Of a stretch of DNA of 64,000 nucleotides, positions 52,901 through 61,404 are shown one piece after another. The number at the start of each line of letters is the position of its first letter. The first letter of the stretch is position 1. Below the pieces are notes generated by a model that was not told the origin of the DNA, ran no database searches, and worked only from the letters and a program-made list of their open reading frames with translations. This DNA comes from Flammeovirgaceae bacterium SG7u.111. GTDB taxonomy: Bacteria > Bacteroidota > Bacteroidia > Cytophagales > Flammeovirgaceae. A program made the position numbers and the translations under genes. Where the stretch lies: contig CP139021.1 of NCBI GenBank assembly GCA_034044135.1, forward strand, positions 1,379,635-1,443,634, written 5' to 3'.

Positions 52901-54929
52901 TGCCAGATGGGTTTGGGTCGGTATCTCTATATAAATCTTGGCTGGCACTCACTCCAGAGAGCTTCCAGTTTATATCTACAGCACCTTTTCTTCCAATAGC
53001 ATCTAAGTTGATCAATGCAGGTGGAGTGATTTCTGCAACCAATTCAATATTAGGAGTAGGAGCTGGGTTCATCCCGTCTCCCAAGAAAAAGCCAGGATGT
53101 GGTGGCTGATTGTACCCGGTGTTCTGCCATGCGATGGCGGTACGGTACTGTGGATCATGCATCAAGGTATATATCTTATTCGAGGTAGGGATAGTTGTGG
53201 TGAATATCAAGAGCTTATCATTGTCTTGATGTCTCCATATTACCTCTTCTCTCCAGTCGCCTAGGATATCGGCAGAAAGGTTTGGCGTGGCCTTGGTACT
53301 GTTGTTGGATGCAGCGCCATAGGTCGATCCGCTGAGCAAAGGCGAGGATGTAAAGTTGGTATAATCCCACTTGCTAATGGTTGTGCCGTCTAACAATTCG
53401 CGTAGAAGGTCGCCGTCCCACCAAGAGGCAAAGTTCATCTGCCCGGGGCGCGATGTGCTTATCTGTGTTCCATCGGCTGCATTAAGTCCACCTCTGCTAG
53501 CCCATGCCTCATATCCTAAATGGGTTGGGTCTATGTCCATTGCCACGCCCCTTCCAATATCGCCACCTTCTCCTGGTCTGCTCCAGATAATTTCTCCAGT
53601 AGCAGCATCGTGGAGCTCGATCCCGTGCTCGCCATATTGGGAAGGGCTTTCGTGCACCATAAATATCTCAAGTCCTGGCCTGTTAGGGTCGATGTCGCTC
53701 ATGTGTTCCGCGTCGCCGTGTCCTAGTCCAGTGGTATAAAAACCTGTTCCGTCATCGTCAATAGTTGCTGCGCCATATACAATCTCGTCTTTGCCATCGC
53801 CATCTACATCGCCAGTGATCAAGCTGTGCGCGCCCTGTCCAGCATAGCCCTCGTTGCCCGGGGTATCACTGTCGAATACCCAGCGTTGGGTAAGCTGTTC
53901 GCTGCGCCAGTCCCATGCCGCCAATACAGTGCGTGTATAATATCCACGGCACATTACTAGGCTGGGCTTGTTTCCGTCTAGATAGGCAACGCCTGCCAAG
54001 AAACGGTCGACCCTGTTTCCATAATTGTCTCCCCAGCTGCTCACAGAGCCTCTTGCAGGGACATAGTTCGTGGTTGCCATAGCTGCGCCAGTCTCCCCAT
54101 TGAAGACGGTGAGGTATTCTGGGCCAGACAGTATATACCCGTTGGAGTTCCTGTAGTCGGCATTTATATCTCCAATGACAGTGCCTTCTGCGTCTATGGT
54201 GGCGTCAGCTGTCTTGCATGCCAGCTCAGCTTTTCCGTCGCTGTCTAGGTCATAGACCATGAAATGTGTATAGTGTGCCCCTGCCCTTATGTTTCTTCCC
54301 AGGTCTATTCTCCACAATAGTGTGCCCTCCAGCGTGTATGCATCGATGAAGACGTTGCCTGTATAGCCCGACTGTGAGTTGTCCTTTGAGTTGGAGGGAT
54401 CCCATTTTACGATGATCTCATAATCCCCATCTCCGTCGAGGTCTCCTACGCTACAGTCGTTCGGGCTGTAGGTATAGGTTCCGCCGCTGGGGGTGGTTCC
54501 GCCCGCAGGTCGTTGTAGGTTTAGCGTATGGTAGGGCTGCTCCCAGACACTGGTCGAGCCAAAAGCAGGTTGTTCTACTCCGGCAATTACGGGCAGTACA
54601 GTGTAATGGCCATTACTAGCCGTGCTGTCTATGTAATTGGTGGACTGTGTGATTGGCGAATTGTTTAGCAACGTACCACCTCTGTACAGGTTGAAGGCAA
54701 TGTCGGTAGGGTCTGTGCCCAACATGCGCCAAGAAACAAAGACTTCATTGCTACTTGTGCGGACAGCTATAATACCTCTGTTGAGGGATTCTACCTTGTT
54801 TTGTGAATAAGTATTTGTTGTAGAGAATAAGATTAGTGTATAAATTACACTTGTGAGGGTAGCCCATAATTTTGAGCTAGAGCATACTCGTTTGAGCGTG
54901 CCCGTGGCAGTTCTTCTTTTCATTGTCAT
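49929..54929 (-). CDS. T9SS-secreted rhamnogalacturonan lyase (PL11) with Fn3-like and CBM35-like modules
   Basis: A 1666-residue enzyme that cleaves the rhamnogalacturonan I backbone of pectin by beta-elimination. A basic N-terminus leads into the export signal (about 23-43). The PL11 catalytic beta-propeller spans about 45-625: NRGIIAVRTSSNEVFVSWR, the calcium-type VGDLDGDGDYEIIVKWDPS, ILGDWREEVIWR and HDPQYRTAIAWQNTGYNQPP. Then come two Fn3-like repeats (about 630-813), a CBM35-like domain (about 816-953), five more Fn3-like repeats (about 953-1423), a second CBM35-like domain (about 1423-1563) and a T9SS tail (LMVYPNPVLS to VNFIKR). Some Fn3 repeats are nearly identical at DNA level. It is a single gene within a direct duplication of patatin sequence. 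YesW-type endo action is likelier than exo, but unproven. Confidence 0.93.
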   Translation of the reverse strand: MTMKRRTATGTLKRVCSSSKLWATLTSVIYTLILFSTTNTYSQNKVESLNRGIIAVRTSSNEVFVSWRMLGTDPTDIAFNLYRGGTLLNNSPITQSTNYIDSTASNGHYTVLPVIAGVEQPAFGSTSVWEQPYHTLNLQRPAGGTTPSGGTYTYSPNDCSVGDLDGDGDYEIIVKWDPSNSKDNSQSGYTGNVFIDAYTLEGTLLWRIDLGRNIRAGAHYTHFMVYDLDSDGKAELACKTADATIDAEGTVIGDINADYRNSNGYILSGPEYLTVFNGETGAAMATTNYVPARGSVSSWGDNYGNRVDRFLAGVAYLDGNKPSLVMCRGYYTRTVLAAWDWRSEQLTQRWVFDSDTPGNEGYAGQGAHSLITGDVDGDGKDEIVYGAATIDDDGTGFYTTGLGHGDAEHMSDIDPNRPGLEIFMVHESPSQYGEHGIELHDAATGEIIWSRPGEGGDIGRGVAMDIDPTHLGYEAWASRGGLNAADGTQISTSRPGQMNFASWWDGDLLRELLDGTTISKWDYTNFTSSPLLSGSTYGAASNNSTKATPNLSADILGDWREEVIWRHQDNDKLLIFTTTIPTSNKIYTLMHDPQYRTAIAWQNTGYNQPPHPGFFLGDGMNPAPTPNIELVAEITPPALINLDAIGRKGAVDINWKLSGVSASQDLYRDTDPNPSGRVRIAKLDASTNTFTDDSVANGTTYYYWIKSYDADGNTVNSNAANATPDVTSVILEAVEGDSLVNLNWIISGVNGSLEIYRDGDDDPSGRVRIASLESHERSYTDSGIANDSTYYYWIKTTDGSDSTINSNVASATPTKPEEPVLVQENQLGFCSIEGTIDSNNAGYTGDGFANTDNTLGKGIEWRISVDTSDDYEILFRYANGSSDRPGDLIIDGVNMGNVGLPPTGGWTSWSTASLTVALESGEHDIRLEATTSSGLANVDYLGVRGQKGTSPSAAECVYSPSIILEAVASADSVKLDWVIENAVFIRQEVYRDTDADPNGRARIGSLGATETTFTDTNIETDSTYYYWIKGTYDDGSSISSDAVGATIPQPVPGITLTADGSEVEVALSWEIKNTSFRHQEIFRDGDSNPSGRSRIASISATDTTYIDTSIVADSTYFYWIKGIYDDGSNINSNSAQASTASVPIVPAIVLEANATDVAIQLSWEIKNTSFRHQEIFRDTDSNPSGRTHIGSLGATDTTFTDSDLEAGITYYYWIKGVYNDGSNINSNVGQATAPEEILVPAITLVGEGNYGYAALNWTIENTSFHHQEIFRDGDSNPSGRSRIASISATDTTYIDTNIVADSTYFYWIKGIYDDGSSINSEGIGVVIPPTPSITLTAVANDATISLDWIVENITFSNQEIYRSTNSDSTSSELIASVANSITTFTDSTAEAGNTYYYWVKGIDDNGFSVISSATEAFLDYQILTVKIQEDEAGFCDIDGTVHSYISGYTGTGYTNTYFRRGVSIYWAVNAPMEGSYEFTIRYHNGLLYRKNARLSINDEVVINNLKMKAKPNRFQWNTISFTVDLGEGVNNIKLTSLTFKGLPYIDYLEVTGLGISAGNCNDESAQRQGRSLVINNIEENLQTELMVYPNPVLSNQININSFFFNASEAKVAIVNSVGQLVYAKELGFLQEGELNYTLDIPELSKGTYILQLHYTGGVQTVNFIKR

Positions 54930-55423
54930 ATTAACTGTTTAATAAATAAAATATAAACTTCTGATGGAGTACCATCAAAAAGGGTGTTTATTTTATGTTT
55001 GCTAGTATCATAAGTATGTAATTATAAACATTACGCACTCATGTGTTTATTGCCTAGAGGTAGTTTGGCGACATATACAATGTCAACCAAGTCTTGGCTA
55101 GGGGTATTCTTATTATTGAAAATTTTATTTAATAGTTACTTGTCTACTGTTTTCATATTTATCTGTAATAGATATCATTAAGTAGGGGCATGGTTATAGT
55201 CAAGACTGAAGAAAGAGTAAGTTTTTTATTGGTCTCAAGACTGTTTTTTTAAAACCTAGCACTTTCAGTGCAGAACTTTAGTATCACGAAAAAATGTTAC
55301 TTGAGTATAGTACACATTGTAAAATAGTGCTAAAAATTTAAATATAAAAAATAAGGAGTACTTTCCTTCTGAACTTTTTTTTATGAAAAGCACCAAATGG
55401 TTTAGCCTATTCTTATGTTTTGT
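54930..55423. other. 494-bp spacer upstream of the lyase
   Basis: AT-rich leader region of the leftward lyase gene. I saw no ORF of note and no clear promoter pair. It ends abruptly at the start of the patatin-fragment duplication. Confidence 0.4.
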
Positions 55424-55764
55424 AGTCATTGTGATGGGGTGTTTTTCTTAATCAGCTCTTCTAGGTAAGATAAATTGAGCAAGCCATTGCGGAGCCAGCT
55501 AAGTCGGAAAATTTTGGAAAACCGTTGTTGGGAAACAATCGTAAGCATTTCTTCGGGGGAATAACCTGCGGTATAAAATGCACCGATGATAGCTCCCATG
55601 CTCGTCCCCGAAATTTCATCCACATGGATATGTTCTTCTTCCAATGCCCTCAAAAATCCGATATGCACCACGCCCCTAGCTCCACCTCCGCTTAGGGCAA
55701 TTCCAATATAGCGGTTATTATTCCTTCTTCTCGCTCGTCTAAAGTATTTAAAGAGGTTTAGCAT
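55424..55764 (-). pseudogene. Truncated duplicate of the patatin gene
   Basis: The frame from ATG 55764 reproduces residues 1-109 of the intact patatin (48310-49188) with about a dozen changes. Examples are RARRRNNNRYIG for QKRRRNNNGHIG and EHIHVDE for ENVHVDE. An extra base in the codons for NTPSQ (intact copy NIPHDDF) shifts the frame to a stop, and homology then fades out. The oxyanion loop and GTSMG nucleophile remain, but the catalytic Asp and the rest of the fold are missing, so it cannot be an active phospholipase. Confidence 0.88.
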
Positions 55765-55824
55765 AGTTATTAACTGGTTGTTGGTTAACTATATAAACAC
55801 CCAAACCCCCTATTAGGGTTGCAG
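55424..55824. repeat. Right copy of the ~400-bp direct duplication
   Basis: It is nearly identical to 48849-49248 and in the same orientation, including the non-coding leader TTAACTGGTTGTTGGTTAAC and the run ending GGGTTGCAG. The two copies bracket the lyase gene (centre-to-centre about 6.6 kb). Confidence 0.88.
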
Positions 55825-55926
55825 GAAAGTTTGGATTTAATATTGGACGAACTGGATTCTTCGTTAATTATTCAAGAGGTTTGCAACCTGATAAACCAGC
55901 TGAATCACTTTTGTATACATTACATT

Positions 55927-56799
55927 ATGAAAACTCGATTGAATTTTTTTCTATTACCAATTTTTGTGCTGAGCCTTTTGAAAGCTGCGCCGGCTACTGC
56001 GCAGATGATTTCTTTTTTCAATAAAAACTGGGCGCCGGTTTACACTTTTGAAGAAGCGGAATATGTCAGAAAGGCTGTAAATAAAGGAAGTTATTTTATA
56101 GTAGCTGACCACTATAAGAGTGGTCAAATTCAGATGACGGGTACTTTTAAAAGCCTGAAACCAGAGGTGAAAGAAGGAATGTTCAAATGGTATAACGAAG
56201 AAGGGATATTAACTACGAAAGTGGCTTATAAGGATAATAAAAAAATTGGGGTAGAACTTGAATATTATTCAACTGGAGAACTAAAGTCTAAATTTCTCTA
56301 TTTTGGTGATAGTTGTAAAACTATCCAAATTTGGACAAAGGAAGGTGTAGAGGTGTTAAGCGAGGGAAATGGTGAGTTTAATTATTATGATGAAGAATTG
56401 AAGGGTAACGTATTTAGTATTTACAAAGACTCAGTACTTGTAGAAGGATATATTATTAGGGACCATGACCAATTAAAAATATATTATAAACCAGAAAAAA
56501 ATGCAGAACCTGAAAAAGGGATGATTAACTTTTTAAGAAAAATAGGTTCTAACCTAAAATATCCAGTTGAAGCAAAAAGGTATGGAGTTGAAGGCAAGGT
56601 GTATGTAAAGCTTATAATAGGAAAGGACGGGAAAATTAGTGAAGCGACAATTAATCGTGATATTGGAAGTGGATGTGGCGAAGCCGTTTTGGAAACAATT
56701 GAAAAAATAAGGAAAAAAGCAAAGTGGATTCCCGCAGAAGCCAATGGCGAGGTCCAAAATCAGGTTGTGACTTTACCTGTTAATTTTAAGTTAGGTTGA
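55927..56799 (+). CDS. Exported protein with TonB C-terminal domain
   Basis: A protein of 290 residues from the ATG at 55927, chosen over the frame's first ATG (55819) because it opens a signal peptide (MKTRLNFFLLPIFVLSLLKA). The middle contains MORN-like strand repeats (QIQMTGTFKSL, GMFKWYNEEGILTTKVAYKD, ELEYYSTGELKSKFLYF). The C-terminal 90 residues match the TonB C-terminal fold (LKYPVEAKRYGVEGKVYVKL, IGKDGKISEATINRDIGSGC, LPVNFKLG). There is no N-terminal TonB membrane anchor with a Pro-rich spacer, so it is a periplasmic TonB-domain protein rather than a classical TonB. Its role is unknown. The frame before 55927 runs into the duplicated patatin leader. Confidence 0.8.
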   Translation: MKTRLNFFLLPIFVLSLLKAAPATAQMISFFNKNWAPVYTFEEAEYVRKAVNKGSYFIVADHYKSGQIQMTGTFKSLKPEVKEGMFKWYNEEGILTTKVAYKDNKKIGVELEYYSTGELKSKFLYFGDSCKTIQIWTKEGVEVLSEGNGEFNYYDEELKGNVFSIYKDSVLVEGYIIRDHDQLKIYYKPEKNAEPEKGMINFLRKIGSNLKYPVEAKRYGVEGKVYVKLIIGKDGKISEATINRDIGSGCGEAVLETIEKIRKKAKWIPAEANGEVQNQVVTLPVNFKLG

Positions 56800-56820
56800 T
56801 TATTACAGTTTAACGCAAAC

Positions 56821-56853
56821 AACAGCCGTATCAGATGATCTGATACGGCTGTT
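56821..56853. terminator. Palindromic terminator
   Basis: A perfect 15-bp stem (AACAGCCGTATCAGA and its complement) with a three-base loop, 22 bases after the TonB-domain gene. Only a short, broken T run follows. Confidence 0.75.
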
Positions 56854-57014
56854 GCTATTTAGAATCCGTCTATTTTATATGTATATATGAAAATATTGAC
56901 ATATATCATTTTTTAGATACTTCCCCACCCCGATATTTATCCCAATGAAAAGCTGATTTGTGGTATAGACTACAACCTTTTTATTGATTTTTCACCTAAG
57001 GGTATTTTTTTACG

Positions 57015-59264
57015 ATGAAAGCATCAAGACGAGATTTTATCAAGTTATCCTCATTGGGTTTGGGCGGAGTAGCCTTAGGCGGTTCGGCGGTGAGCTGGGC
57101 GGCAGGGCAAATTGTCAACGACAAAGTTCCCCCACCTTTCAATGCCTCCAAAATCCCCACGTACTGCGAGGTTTGTTTCTGGAAATGTGCAGGATGGACG
57201 CATCTCAACGATAAAGGAGAGATTTGGAAACTGACAGGCAACCAAGAAGACCCGCATTGCAACGGAAGGCTTTGCCCTCGAGGCACTGGTGGGGTAGGGA
57301 TGTACTACGACGAAGACCGCCTCAAAACTCCCCTCATCCGAACTACAGTCGATGGAAAGCAGACCTTTAAAAAAGCAAGCTGGGAAGAGGCGTTGGATTT
57401 GATAGCCGATAAGATGAAAGTCCTTGCCGATACCTACGGACCTGAATGTATGGCTTTGTTTACCCACGGCTCTGGCGGTAAATATTTTGGTAACTTGTTG
57501 AAAGCCTATGGTTCAACCAACATCACCGCCCCATCTTTTGCCCAGTGCCGAGGCCCTCGTGAAGTTGCCTTTGCAGCTACCTTTGGCGAATTGGTGCTTT
57601 CCCCCGAGCGAACCGACATCCGAGATACCAAATGCTTGGTGCTGATAGGTTCGCACATAGGTGAGAATATGCACAACGGGCAGGTGCAGGAAATGTCCGA
57701 TGCGATAGACAAAGGGGCGACCATCATCACGGTAGATCCTCGCTTTTCTACAGCAGCGAGCAAATCAAAATTCTGGTTACCCATCAAGCCTTCTACCGAC
57801 CTAGCCCTACTGTTGGCTTGGACGAACGTCATCATCAACGAAGGTTGGTACGATAAAGAATATGTAGAAAAATATACCTACGGTTTTGAAGAACTCAAAG
57901 CCCATGTGCAGCAATATACCCCCGAATGGGCTTATGGCGTGACCACTATAGAGCCTGAGAAAATCCGAGCGACTGCCAAGGCGATGGCGGATGCCGCTCC
58001 TGCGGTGATTGTCCACCCTGGCAGGCATGTAACGTGGTACGGCGATGATACCCAGCGCCTCCGAGCTGTGGCTATTCTGAATGCTATTTTAGGCTCTTGG
58101 GGTAGGAGAGGAGGTTTTTACAGCCCAGAAAAAGTTGCTGTTCCCGATTTTCCACACCCGAAATATCCAACTCCTTCCAAAACTTGGAGAGATGCTTTCC
58201 CTGGCAAATTCAACCTTGCCAGCGAAGTGCTTTCCTCGGGCATTTGCGAGGCGACCATACCCAATGCGGACAGGGAATGCTCTTTCAAAGGGTGGATTGT
58301 GAATGGAACGAACCTGATTCACACACTTCCCAATCAAAAACAGACCTTAGAAGCCATCCAAAATCTGGAGTTAATGGTGGTGGTCGATACCATGCCAATG
58401 GAAATTACGGGCTATGCCGATGTGATTTTGCCCGAGTGTACCTATTTGGAACGCTACGATAGTATAAGAAACTCTCCTCATCGCGAGCCATATATTGCGC
58501 TGAGGGCGCCAGCTACCCAACCCAAATACGATTCCAAGCCAGCTTGGTGGATTGCCAAGCAACTCGCCAATAAGCTGGATTTGGGACATTATTTTGCCTA
58601 CAAAAACATTGAGGAAATGCTCGATTGGCAATTCAAACAGGTGGGGACTTCCTTAGCGGAAATGAAGAAAATTGGGGTCAAAAAGTTCGATAGGGAATAC
58701 GATGACCTGTACTTTGCCCCAGACGAAGAAATAGAGTTTAACACGAATACGGGGAAAATAGAACTGTATTCGACCGATTTGGAAGCGGAGGGTTTCGATC
58801 CTATCCCCAAATACACCGCTCACCCTGAAGCGCCTGCAGGTTTCTATCGCTTGAACTATGGCAGGACGCCTGCGCATACGTTCAGCCGAACCGCAAATAA
58901 TCCGAACCTGACCGACCTGCTCGCTGAAAATGCGCTTTGGGTCAACCCAAAAGTTGCCGAGGAATGGGAGCTGAAAAATGGGCAAAAAGTCTGGCTCAAA
59001 AACCAAGACGATGCCGTGAGCACCTTCCCCATAAAAGTGAGGGTGACGGAGCGCATCCGTTGGGATTCGGTTTATATGGTGCACGGTTTTGGGCATCAGG
59101 CAAAGAAACTGACAAGGGCTTTTGGAAAAGGAGCGAGTGACAGCGAGCTTATCACCAAAGTGATGCTCGACCCGATAATGGGCGGCACGGGCATGCGTGG
59201 CAATTTTGTCACTTTCCTCAAAGAAGACCCCGCAAAAGCGAAGGTAGATGATGCAATGGTTTGA
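57015..59264 (+). CDS. Molybdopterin oxidoreductase catalytic subunit (polysulfide/thiosulfate reductase type)
   Basis: A 749-residue Tat-exported Mo-bisMGD enzyme. The Tat signal is MKASRRDFIKLSSLGLGG. The [4Fe-4S] ligands are Cys 51, 54, 58 and 87 (CxxCxxxC...CPRG). The Mo ligand is probably Cys 178 in FAQCRGPREVAF. Molybdopterin-binding blocks include RGTGGVGMYYDEDRL, LVLIGSHIGENMHNGQVQ, VILPECTYLERYDS and the C-terminal RTPAHTFSRTANNPNL. The length and Cys spacing fit PsrA/PhsA, and the next genes encode B- and C-type subunits of matching size. It probably reduces polysulfide or thiosulfate in the periplasm; sulfur oxidation by the reverse reaction cannot be excluded. The gene is more GC-rich than those to its left. 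Confidence 0.9.
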   Translation: MKASRRDFIKLSSLGLGGVALGGSAVSWAAGQIVNDKVPPPFNASKIPTYCEVCFWKCAGWTHLNDKGEIWKLTGNQEDPHCNGRLCPRGTGGVGMYYDEDRLKTPLIRTTVDGKQTFKKASWEEALDLIADKMKVLADTYGPECMALFTHGSGGKYFGNLLKAYGSTNITAPSFAQCRGPREVAFAATFGELVLSPERTDIRDTKCLVLIGSHIGENMHNGQVQEMSDAIDKGATIITVDPRFSTAASKSKFWLPIKPSTDLALLLAWTNVIINEGWYDKEYVEKYTYGFEELKAHVQQYTPEWAYGVTTIEPEKIRATAKAMADAAPAVIVHPGRHVTWYGDDTQRLRAVAILNAILGSWGRRGGFYSPEKVAVPDFPHPKYPTPSKTWRDAFPGKFNLASEVLSSGICEATIPNADRECSFKGWIVNGTNLIHTLPNQKQTLEAIQNLELMVVVDTMPMEITGYADVILPECTYLERYDSIRNSPHREPYIALRAPATQPKYDSKPAWWIAKQLANKLDLGHYFAYKNIEEMLDWQFKQVGTSLAEMKKIGVKKFDREYDDLYFAPDEEIEFNTNTGKIELYSTDLEAEGFDPIPKYTAHPEAPAGFYRLNYGRTPAHTFSRTANNPNLTDLLAENALWVNPKVAEEWELKNGQKVWLKNQDDAVSTFPIKVRVTERIRWDSVYMVHGFGHQAKKLTRAFGKGASDSELITKVMLDPIMGGTGMRGNFVTFLKEDPAKAKVDDAMV

Positions 59265-59732
59265 TGATGAGGGGATGTGCTGATTTTTCGATGTGCTGAT
59301 GTGCTGATGAGAGGATTAGGAAATGAGGAGATGAAATCACGACGTGGTCGTTTCGACCGCCCACGTCGCTTGTGCAGCCAGTTTGATGAGCAGGAGGTGA
59401 GAGGATTAGAGAATGTGTTGATTTGTCGATGTGCTAATGTGCTGATGAGAAAATTAGAGAATGGATTTTTAGTTGGGGGCGTGTTGTCCTGACGTTCAAC
59501 ACCCTCCGATTCAGCTAAGCGCTGACCCACCTTTCTCAAGGGAGGAATTTATAGTCAGGTTTTTACCCCGTAGGGGTTACATTATTGTAGAAACGGCCAA
59601 AGGTTATAAAACACAACCCTGTAGGGGTTGCACAAAGATTGAAGTGATTGGGTAAGCCATCTTACCAAACACCTCATTTCCCGAAGTAGGGACTTTTGAA
59701 ACGAATATTTTTTATCTGAAAATACCAGAATT
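59265..59732. repeat. Spacer packed with short dispersed repeats
   Basis: This stretch carries no gene but holds several repeat types. Two copies of a GATGTGCTGATG/GATGAGA...ATTAG tract occur (about 59270-59325 and 59410-59462). A hairpin with the arms CGACGTGG / CCCACGTCG lies at about 59340-59369. Paired ACCCCGTAGGGGTTAC and ACCCTGTAGGGGTTGC units with GTAGAAAC between them lie at about 59567-59630. Related GATGTGCTGATG sequence recurs after 62683. These are intergenic repeats of the kind found scattered in Bacteroidetes genomes. They separate the Mo subunit gene from its ferredoxin gene. Confidence 0.75.
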
Positions 59733-60266
59733 ATGAGATATGCAATGGCAATTGATACCAAGAAATGCGTTGGGTGCAGCGATTGTGTAGTTGCCTGCCA
59801 AACTGAAAATAATGTCCCCATAGGGCATTGCCGCGACTGGATAGTGGAAGCAACCAGCGGGACCTACCCCCAACTAGAGCTGGAAATCCGCTCCGAGCGT
59901 TGCAATCACTGCGCAAATGCCCCTTGCGTACGCTGCTGCCCAACAGGAGCCAGCCACTACGCCGACGGAGGTATCGTTTTGGTTACGCAAAATGATTGCA
60001 TTGGCTGCGGTGCTTGTATCGCTTCTTGCCCCTACGATGCCCGCTACCCGCACCCCGATGGCTACGTGGACAAATGCACTTTTTGCCATCACAAAGTCAC
60101 CAAAGGGGAAAACCCTGCCTGCGTGGAAGTCTGCCCCACCAAGTGCCTCTACTTTGGAGACTTGGACGACCCGAACAGCGATGTTTCTAAAAAGTTGAAG
60201 GAACGGAAACACAAAACATTGATTCCAGAAGCGGGTACTGACCCCAAGCTTTATTTTTTGATTTAA
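59733..60266 (+). CDS. Four-cluster ferredoxin subunit (PsrB/NrfC type)
   Basis: A 177-residue electron-transfer subunit with sixteen Cys in four [4Fe-4S] motifs: Cys 12/15/18/22 (CVGCSDCVVAC), Cys 57/60/65/69, Cys 89/92/95/99 (CIGCGACIASCPYDARY), and Cys 115/118/130/134 (CTFCHH...CVEVCP). The order and the length match PsrB/PhsB/NrfC. It has no signal and is expected to be co-exported with the Tat-bearing catalytic subunit. It passes electrons between the Mo subunit and the NrfD membrane subunit that follows 38 bases downstream. Confidence 0.93.
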   Translation: MRYAMAIDTKKCVGCSDCVVACQTENNVPIGHCRDWIVEATSGTYPQLELEIRSERCNHCANAPCVRCCPTGASHYADGGIVLVTQNDCIGCGACIASCPYDARYPHPDGYVDKCTFCHHKVTKGENPACVEVCPTKCLYFGDLDDPNSDVSKKLKERKHKTLIPEAGTDPKLYFLI

Positions 60267-60304
60267 AGAGATTTAACATGCTCATTTTTTAATAAGAAAA
60301 GAAA

Positions 60305-61246
60305 ATGGAAGAAGAACTCATTGTAAGCGGAAGGATGAACCCCAAGATAGACCCAGGCTTGAACATTTGGCACTGGGAAATCCCTTTTTACCTCTTTGTA
60401 GGCGGATTGGCAGCGGGAATCTTGTTTTTTGCAGCCTATTATTATTTGCAAGGTAAGGAAAAAGAATGCCCCACTGCAGTCAAGATAGCACCATTGGTTA
60501 CGCCAATCTTATTGGCAGTAGGTTTGGGAGCACTCTTTTTAGACCTTAGCCACAAACCCTATTTTTGGAAACTCTACACCACCATCAAAATCCAATCGCC
60601 CATGTCGTGGGGAGCTTGGACGCTCATGGTCGTTACCCCGCTTTCCATCCTTTGGAGCGGCAGCTATTTGCGAGAGGTTTTTCCCAAGTGGGACTGGAAA
60701 ATCAAACCACTTTACCAACTTGAAGCCTTTGCCATCAAACAGCGCAAACCCATGGCTTGGCTCTTGGTCTTCTTCTCCGTTATTTTGGGCATTTACACAG
60801 GCATTTTACTTTCCGCCTTCAACGCTCGCCCACTTTGGAATACTTCCATTTTAGGCCCATTATTCCTCGCATCGGGGCTTTCCGCAGGAGCGGCAACTAT
60901 CATGATGATGTCCAAAAGCCATTTAGAAAGAACGCTTTTCAGCAAAATTGACCTGATAATCATTGGTGTGGAGCTGTTTTTCATCATTCACATGTTTATG
61001 GGCTTTATGGCAAGTACCCAAGTGCAGATAGAAGCTGCAAGGCTTTTTTGGGGCGGGGAATTCACCCTTCCCTTCTGGATTTTCGTCGTGTTCATAGGCA
61101 TGCTCGTGCCCGCCATTTTGGAAGTGCTGGAGCTGAAAGGGCAAAAAATCCCAGCTTATGTACCCGCTGTCCTCATCATTTTTGGCAACATCATGCTACG
61201 CTTTCTCATCGTAGAAGCAGGGCAAGCTAGTCGGTATTTGTATTAG
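60305..61246 (+). CDS. NrfD/PsrC-type quinone-interacting membrane subunit
   Basis: A 313-residue integral membrane protein with about eight helices. It starts with LNIWHWEIPFYLFVGGLAAG, the typical first helix of NrfD/PsrC proteins. ALFLDLSHKPYFWKLYTTIK and SPMSWGAWTLMVVTPLSILW follow, which line the quinone site in the family. It has no heme-ligand pattern, as expected of NrfD. It anchors the ferredoxin and Mo subunits and exchanges electrons and protons with menaquinone. Confidence 0.92.
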   Translation: MEEELIVSGRMNPKIDPGLNIWHWEIPFYLFVGGLAAGILFFAAYYYLQGKEKECPTAVKIAPLVTPILLAVGLGALFLDLSHKPYFWKLYTTIKIQSPMSWGAWTLMVVTPLSILWSGSYLREVFPKWDWKIKPLYQLEAFAIKQRKPMAWLLVFFSVILGIYTGILLSAFNARPLWNTSILGPLFLASGLSAGAATIMMMSKSHLERTLFSKIDLIIIGVELFFIIHMFMGFMASTQVQIEAARLFWGGEFTLPFWIFVVFIGMLVPAILEVLELKGQKIPAYVPAVLIIFGNIMLRFLIVEAGQASRYLY

Positions 61247-61286
61247 GGGCTAGAAGTTGGAGGCTAGATATTAGAAAAGAAAAAAG

Positions 61287-61345
61287 TATAGCGCAAGGGT
61301 CTCCCTTGTGCTTGAAAACAAGTTTCAGCGTCCCGCTGAAATCAC
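61287..61345. repeat. Two small hairpins of a dispersed repeat type
   Basis: GCGCAAGGG / CCCTTGTGC (61291-61311) and TTTCAGCG / CGCTGAAA (61323-61341) follow a GGGGCTAGAAGTTGGAGGCTAG tract after the NrfD gene. The pattern resembles other short intergenic repeats in this cluster rather than a terminator, as no T tract follows. Confidence 0.55.
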
Positions 61346-61404
61346 TAGAAACGATAGCATCAAAGTAGATTGTGATGCAAACGAAACAACAGAAATTTTT
61401 AATC

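Noticed and set aside
59265-59732. Possible CRISPR array
   Set aside because: The repeated GATGTGCTGATG units are irregular, without constant spacers or repeat length, and no cas genes are nearby.
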